The position numbers were made by a program, and so were the translations under genes. A stretch of 64,000 bases of DNA, from positions 1-64,000 of the forward strand of contig JAXMCW010000007.1 in NCBI GenBank assembly GCA_046349155.1. The letters are read 5' to 3'. Shown here one piece after another: positions 60,504-64,000 of this stretch. Every line of letters begins with the position of its first letter. The first letter of the stretch is position 1. This DNA comes from Alsobacter sp046349155. Lineage in GTDB: Bacteria; Pseudomonadota; Alphaproteobacteria; Rhizobiales; Beijerinckiaceae. Under the pieces are notes generated by a model that had not been told where the DNA came from, did not search any database, and was given only the letters and a program-made list of their open reading frames with translations.

Positions 60504-61955
60504 CTAGTCGTCCACGTCCTCGGGTTCTTCCGCGGAGACGAGGCCATGGCGCCGCAGCTTGGAATAGAGGCTCTGGCGGCTCAGGCCGAGCATTTCCGCG
60601 GCGGAGGCCCGGTTGTTTCGGGTGAGTTCGAGCGCCGCGACGATGCAGCGCCGCTCGACCTCGTCGGTGGTCTCGCGCACCAGGTTCTTCAGCGAGACCT
60701 GGCCGATGAGATCGGTGAGCCTGGCCACCGAGAACGGAAGGTCGGGGTCGGCCTCGGGGGTCGCCGTGCGTCCCTGGGCCGGGCGCAGGGTGAAGCCCAG
60801 GCAGGCATCGCCGCCCTGGGTGAGGGCCACCGCGGTCACCTCGACCTCCGTGCGGTCGCCGAGTTCGGGGCGGACGACCGTCGAGAACCGCCGCAGCGAG
60901 CCGCGCTCGCGCACGGCGTGCACCAGCACGTCGACATCCACCTCCGTGCGCCCCAGCCAGCGCTCGAGCAGCTGCCCGCGGGCCTGGTCGAGCACCGGGA
61001 CCTGGACCAGATCGAGGAAGGCGGGATTGGCGAGGAGGATGCGCCGGTCCAGGCCGGTGATCACCAGCGCCTCCGGCATCTGCTCGATCACCGCGAGGAT
61101 GCGCGCGTCGTCCAGCGCCACGCGCCCGGTGGAGACCCGGTCGGCGGGGGCCAGCCGCACGAGGCACCGGACCGCGTTGTCCTGGCGGAACAGCATGGCC
61201 GACATCTGGAACAGCTCGTCGCGTCCCGCCAGCCGGGCCCGCACGTCGTCGGCGCGCGCGGTCAGCCGAACCGCCGCCAGCACCGTCTCGATGTCGGAGC
61301 GCGTCGAATCGTCGAATAGCGGCGGCAGCTCGACGCCGACGGCGTCCTTCGGCTTGCGCCCGATGAAACCGGCGAAGGCGGGATTGGCCTCGAGCACGCG
61401 CCAGGTGGAGGGGTCGGCGATGGCGATGGCCTCGAGCGAGGTCTGGAACAGCATGCGGTAGCGCCCTTCGGCGCTCGCGATCCGCTGGTAGTCCCGCGCC
61501 ATGGCCTGCTCGGCCATGGTGAGCCGGTGCTGCAGCGCCACCAGGGCGCGCAGCTCCCGCCCGATCAGGACGACCCGGTCGTCGCCGACGCGCAGGCTGG
61601 AATAGCGCACCGGCAACTCGCTGCCGCGCGGCAGGCGGTGATTGACGTGCCGCCAGCGCGACGGCCCCGCAGCGACGGCCTCCGCCACGAGGTCCTGCAC
61701 CTTCTCGACGCTGTCGGGCGCCACCGTGTCCGTCAGGCGGCGGCCGACCCACGCCATCAGGCCCTCGTGCATCAGTTCGTCGCTGCCGAGGGAGAGATCC
61801 TTGATGATCCCATGCCCGTCGACCACCAGAGCCAGGTCCGAGGCGGCCGCGATGAGCGTAGCGGCCACGTCGGCGTCCAGGCTGCCGATGTGGTCGGGAC
61901 CGGCCTCGAAAGGCCTCAGGGCCTGTCGGCCGGGAGAACGTTCGGCAATCGTCAT
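60504..61955 (-). CDS. ppsR: Photosynthesis repressor PpsR/CrtJ, copy 2
   Basis: This 483-residue protein has the same plan as copy 1: N-domain, linker, two PAS domains and a C-terminal Fis-type HTH (NNRASAAEMLGLSRQSLYSKLRRHGL). The redox Cys position is kept (RRCIVAALELTRNN). It is clearly diverged from copy 1 outside the HTH, so the two probably read the same sites but different signals. It starts 27 bases after aerR, as an operon; AerR is the usual partner that modulates PpsR/CrtJ. Confidence 0.94.
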   Translation of the reverse strand: MTIAERSPGRQALRPFEAGPDHIGSLDADVAATLIAAASDLALVVDGHGIIKDLSLGSDELMHEGLMAWVGRRLTDTVAPDSVEKVQDLVAEAVAAGPSRWRHVNHRLPRGSELPVRYSSLRVGDDRVVLIGRELRALVALQHRLTMAEQAMARDYQRIASAEGRYRMLFQTSLEAIAIADPSTWRVLEANPAFAGFIGRKPKDAVGVELPPLFDDSTRSDIETVLAAVRLTARADDVRARLAGRDELFQMSAMLFRQDNAVRCLVRLAPADRVSTGRVALDDARILAVIEQMPEALVITGLDRRILLANPAFLDLVQVPVLDQARGQLLERWLGRTEVDVDVLVHAVRERGSLRRFSTVVRPELGDRTEVEVTAVALTQGGDACLGFTLRPAQGRTATPEADPDLPFSVARLTDLIGQVSLKNLVRETTDEVERRCIVAALELTRNNRASAAEMLGLSRQSLYSKLRRHGLVSAEEPEDVDD

Positions 61956-61982
61956 GAGGGGGAGTCGGTCAGCGGGGGATGA

Positions 61983-62849
61983 TCAGGAGAGGTGGGCTCC
62001 GACCTCAAGGAGGCCCTGGGCGACGGAGACGGCCGACTGCGCATCCACCGCGGTGGCGTCGGCCCCGATGAGAATTGCAAGATCCGGGCGCTCGAGGAAA
62101 GCCGGCCCGCCGACGATGACGCCGAGCGCGGGGTTTCTGGACTGGCGCCGGACGTCGCGGATCAGCCCGACGAGCGCATCCACGTTGCGGTCGCTGCCCA
62201 GCGAGAAACCCACGACGCCGAAGGTTTCGCGGCGCACGAGAGTCGGCAGGTCGAAGGCGAGCCCCGCCGCGCCGCCCCAGACGTCCCAGCCGGCGGCGAG
62301 GAAGAATTTTTCCACGATGGAGATGCCCAGCGTGTGCTGCTCGCCGGGCGCCGGGGCGAGCAGGATCCGCTTGTGCTCGCTCCATTGGATCGGATCGAGC
62401 CCCGCGGTGGTGCTGCGCTCGCGCACGAGCTGCTGGAGCATGGACAGCGCCATCGTCACCTCCACGAAGTCGCAGAGGTCGGCCTTCCACATCTCGCCGA
62501 GCACGCGCGCCGCTGGCGCGAAGAGATCCAGCAGCACGGCTTCCGACGACAGGCCGGCCGCCGCGAGGTCCTGAACATAGGTCAGAACGCTGTGGTAGCC
62601 CGTGCTCAGGAGGAGCTGGACGAACTCGCCGACGTCGATGGCGCGCGGCTGCTGCGGAACGCGGCCATCCGCCGCGGCGGGGCGGCGATGCGCCAGCGCC
62701 AGGCGGGGGATGATTTCCGCCTCGATCACCTGCTCCAGCGCCGTCTTGGCCTCCCCCAGAATCTCGGCCTGCTGGCGCCGCCATTCGTCATGGCCGTCGC
62801 CGTGCCGGGATGGCCCGTCGTCGCTCCTGCAAAGCCTGGATAAGTCCAT
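61983..62849 (-). CDS. aerR: Cobalamin-binding antirepressor AerR/PpaA
   Basis: This 288-residue protein has an N-terminal helical module (about 65-150: VQDLAAAGLSSEAVLLDLFAPAARVLGEMWKADLCDF) and a B12-binding domain with GEQHTLG (Glu170, His172, Gly175), the ExHxxG motif of AerR-type light-sensing cobalamin proteins. In Rhodobacter, AerR binds CrtJ and lifts repression in a light-dependent way. ATG 62849 follows GGGGAGGGGG; a longer form starting at GTG 62936 is open in frame, echoing the long and short AerR forms of R. capsulatus. Confidence 0.9.
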   Translation of the reverse strand: MDLSRLCRSDDGPSRHGDGHDEWRRQQAEILGEAKTALEQVIEAEIIPRLALAHRRPAAADGRVPQQPRAIDVGEFVQLLLSTGYHSVLTYVQDLAAAGLSSEAVLLDLFAPAARVLGEMWKADLCDFVEVTMALSMLQQLVRERSTTAGLDPIQWSEHKRILLAPAPGEQHTLGISIVEKFFLAAGWDVWGGAAGLAFDLPTLVRRETFGVVGFSLGSDRNVDALVGLIRDVRRQSRNPALGVIVGGPAFLERPDLAILIGADATAVDAQSAVSVAQGLLEVGAHLS

Positions 62850-63001
62850 GGGCCCCCTCCCCAAACGGGTCCGGCGCTGTGCGAGGCGTCGGGCCAAGAC
62901 CGTGGCTTTGTCGCTCGTTCTGATCACGCTGTGCACCCCAAGCTTAGGCCATCGCAGCGCGCGTGGATAGCCTCAACCATGAAAGCCCAAGGCGGCGCGT
63001 C

Positions 63002-63058
63002 TGTAAACATGCCTTGACGTCAAGTTGCCTTGACAGTCGGGGAAGGGGGGGCCTAGTC
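63002..63058 (+). promoter_or_regulatory. bchF promoter region with PpsR-like half sites
   Basis: TGT-N12-ACG at 63002-63019 is one base off the PpsR consensus. TTGACGTCAA (63014-63023) is a perfect 10-base palindrome, and TTGACA at 63030-63035 with CTAGTC at 63053-63058 (17-base spacing) could be -35 and -10. This divergent region also serves aerR. Confidence 0.5.
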
Positions 63059-63084
63059 TCGCCGAGGGTCAACAAAGGCCCCTG

Positions 63085-63624
63085 ATGCGGGGTGGGAGGC
63101 AGGTCTTGGTTCAGGCTCGACGCGCTTCCGGGCAGCCCCTCTACACCGACGAGGAACGCCGCCGGCGGGATCGTTCGCCCTGGACGATCGTGCAGGGCGT
63201 GCTGGCGCCGGTGCAGTTCATGGTCTTCCTGATCAGCGTCGCGCTCATCCTGCGCTACCTCGCGACAGGCGAGGGCTATGCCGCCGCGACCGCCTCGATC
63301 GTGGTCAAGACGTTCACGCTCTACTCGATCATGGTGACGGGCTCGATCTGGGAGAAGGACGTCTTCGGCGTCTGGCTGTTCGCGCCGGCCTTCTTCTGGG
63401 AGGACGTGGTCAGCTTCCTCGTCATCGGCCTGCACACCGCCTATCTCGCGTCGCTCTTCGGCACGTGGCTCAGCCCCACCGGCCAGATGCTCCTCGCGCT
63501 GGCGGCCTATCTCACCTATGTCGTCAATGCGGCCCAGTTCCTCCTCAAGCTCAGGGCGGCGCGACTCGCCGATCCGCGGGCCGTGAGCGGCGGGCGTGGC
63601 GGCCTTGCGGGGGCGTCGTCATGA
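63085..63624 (+). CDS. bchF: 3-vinyl bacteriochlorophyllide hydratase
   Basis: This 179-residue membrane protein hydrates the C3 vinyl group to hydroxyethyl on the way to bacteriochlorophyll a. The family start LYTDEERRRRDRSPWTIVQGVLAP and helices MVFLISVALILRYL, FGVWLFAPAFFWEDVVSFLVIGLHTAYL and MLLALAAYLTYVVNAAQF are visible. The ATG at 63085 is used, but TTG 63106 has a better ribosome site (GGGAGG, 6-base spacing) and may be the true start, giving 172 residues. Its stop overlaps bchN (ATGA). Confidence 0.94.
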   Translation: MRGGRQVLVQARRASGQPLYTDEERRRRDRSPWTIVQGVLAPVQFMVFLISVALILRYLATGEGYAAATASIVVKTFTLYSIMVTGSIWEKDVFGVWLFAPAFFWEDVVSFLVIGLHTAYLASLFGTWLSPTGQMLLALAAYLTYVVNAAQFLLKLRAARLADPRAVSGGRGGLAGASS

Positions 63625-64000
63625 ACGCGCCCCTCGCCGGGCTGACGCGCGACGCGGGACCGGGCTGCAGCTCGGCGCCGGTGCTGCGCGAGCGCGGCCA
63701 GCGGGAGGTCTTCTGCGGCCTGACCGGCATCGTCTGGCTGCACCGAAAGATCCAGGACGCGTTCTTCCTGGTCGTTGGCTCGCGGACCTGTGCGCATCTG
63801 CTGCAGTCCGCGGCAGGCGTGATGATCTTCGCCGAGCCCCGCTTCGCCACCGCCATCATCGACGAGCGCGATCTCGCCGGGCTCGCCGACGTCAACGAGG
63901 AGCTCGACCGCGTGGTCGGCCAGCTGCTCGAGCGCCGGCCCGACATCAAGCTCCTGTTCCTCGTGGGCTCCTGCCCGTCCGAGGTGATCAAGCTCGACCT
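63621..64000 (+). CDS. bchN: Light-independent protochlorophyllide reductase subunit N (partial, runs off right edge)
   Basis: The first 126 residues are present. Cluster-ligand cysteines are seen in REVFCGLTGI, GSRTCAHLLQ and VGSCPSEVIK, as expected for BchN, which with BchB holds the [4Fe-4S] cluster and the substrate in the nitrogenase-like DPOR complex. The start ATG overlaps the bchF stop. bchB, bchH, bchL and bchM are expected beyond the edge (bchFNBHLM order). Confidence 0.95.
   Translation, partial: MNAPLAGLTRDAGPGCSSAPVLRERGQREVFCGLTGIVWLHRKIQDAFFLVVGSRTCAHLLQSAAGVMIFAEPRFATAIIDERDLAGLADVNEELDRVVGQLLERRPDIKLLFLVGSCPSEVIKLD

Overview
This window is high-GC DNA from an alphaproteobacterium, most likely a pink, aerobic, facultatively methylotrophic anoxygenic phototroph of the Hyphomicrobiales (Methylobacterium/Salinarimonas-like; this placement is inference). 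Supporting it are a lanthanide-type methanol dehydrogenase cluster (xoxF), glutathione-dependent formaldehyde dehydrogenase, FixL/FixJ/FixK oxygen control, an aerobic CO-dehydrogenase-type operon, and the start of a photosynthesis gene cluster (aerR, two ppsR, bchP, a PucC-type carrier, bchF, bchN, dxs). No rRNA, tRNA, CRISPR array, transposase or phage gene was seen.

Layout. 1-9.5 kb: the 5' part of a large FecR/VCBS repeat protein (minus strand), a giant double-kinase hybrid sensor, three small secreted or membrane proteins, and S-(hydroxymethyl)glutathione dehydrogenase. 9.7-15.3 kb: an M48 lipoprotein protease, an EmrA/EmrB-type efflux pair with a divergent TetR and two identical operators, and a TerC-family protein. 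15.4-18.8 kb: fixL, fixJ, a lone receiver protein with a perfect FixK box upstream, and fixK ending near a strong terminator. 18.8-22.5 kb: small membrane protein, AbrB-family permease, soluble chemoreceptor, small lipoprotein. 22.5-26.8 kb: non-homologous end joining with two Ku genes and a three-domain LigD.

26.9-45.5 kb is the quinoprotein region. An eight-gene, mostly overlapping minus-strand operon runs from a CXXCW-motif protein through MoxR, DUF58, DUF4381, two vWA proteins, a TPR protein and BatD. Next come a PQQ-linked beta-propeller and binding protein, and a divergent plus-strand operon for cytochrome c-550, XoxJ-type binding protein, SoxYZ-like carrier, Zn metallohydrolase and XoxF. 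A LuxR response regulator follows, convergent with a histidine kinase that overlaps a FIST-domain sensor gene; this resembles the NosP/NahK/ErbR set beside the PQQ ethanol dehydrogenase of Pseudomonas. Several promoters here share an AGTR-N-(T/A)A element. 45.8-50 kb: a form II coxSLM operon, followed by a binding protein, a nucleotide cyclase and a small Cys-rich secreted protein.

52.7-64 kb is the photosynthesis region: dxs and a small membrane protein, ppsR copy 1, a cytochrome c2, bchP and a PucC-like carrier, ppsR copy 2 and aerR, and divergent bchF-bchN running off the right edge. TGT-N12-ACA PpsR-type boxes precede the dxs unit and the PucC-bchP unit. The picture is a cell that oxidises methanol (and perhaps CO) by respiration, senses O2 and possibly NO, and represses pigment synthesis when oxygen or light is high. 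Several intergenic regions carry alphaproteobacterial palindromic repeats.
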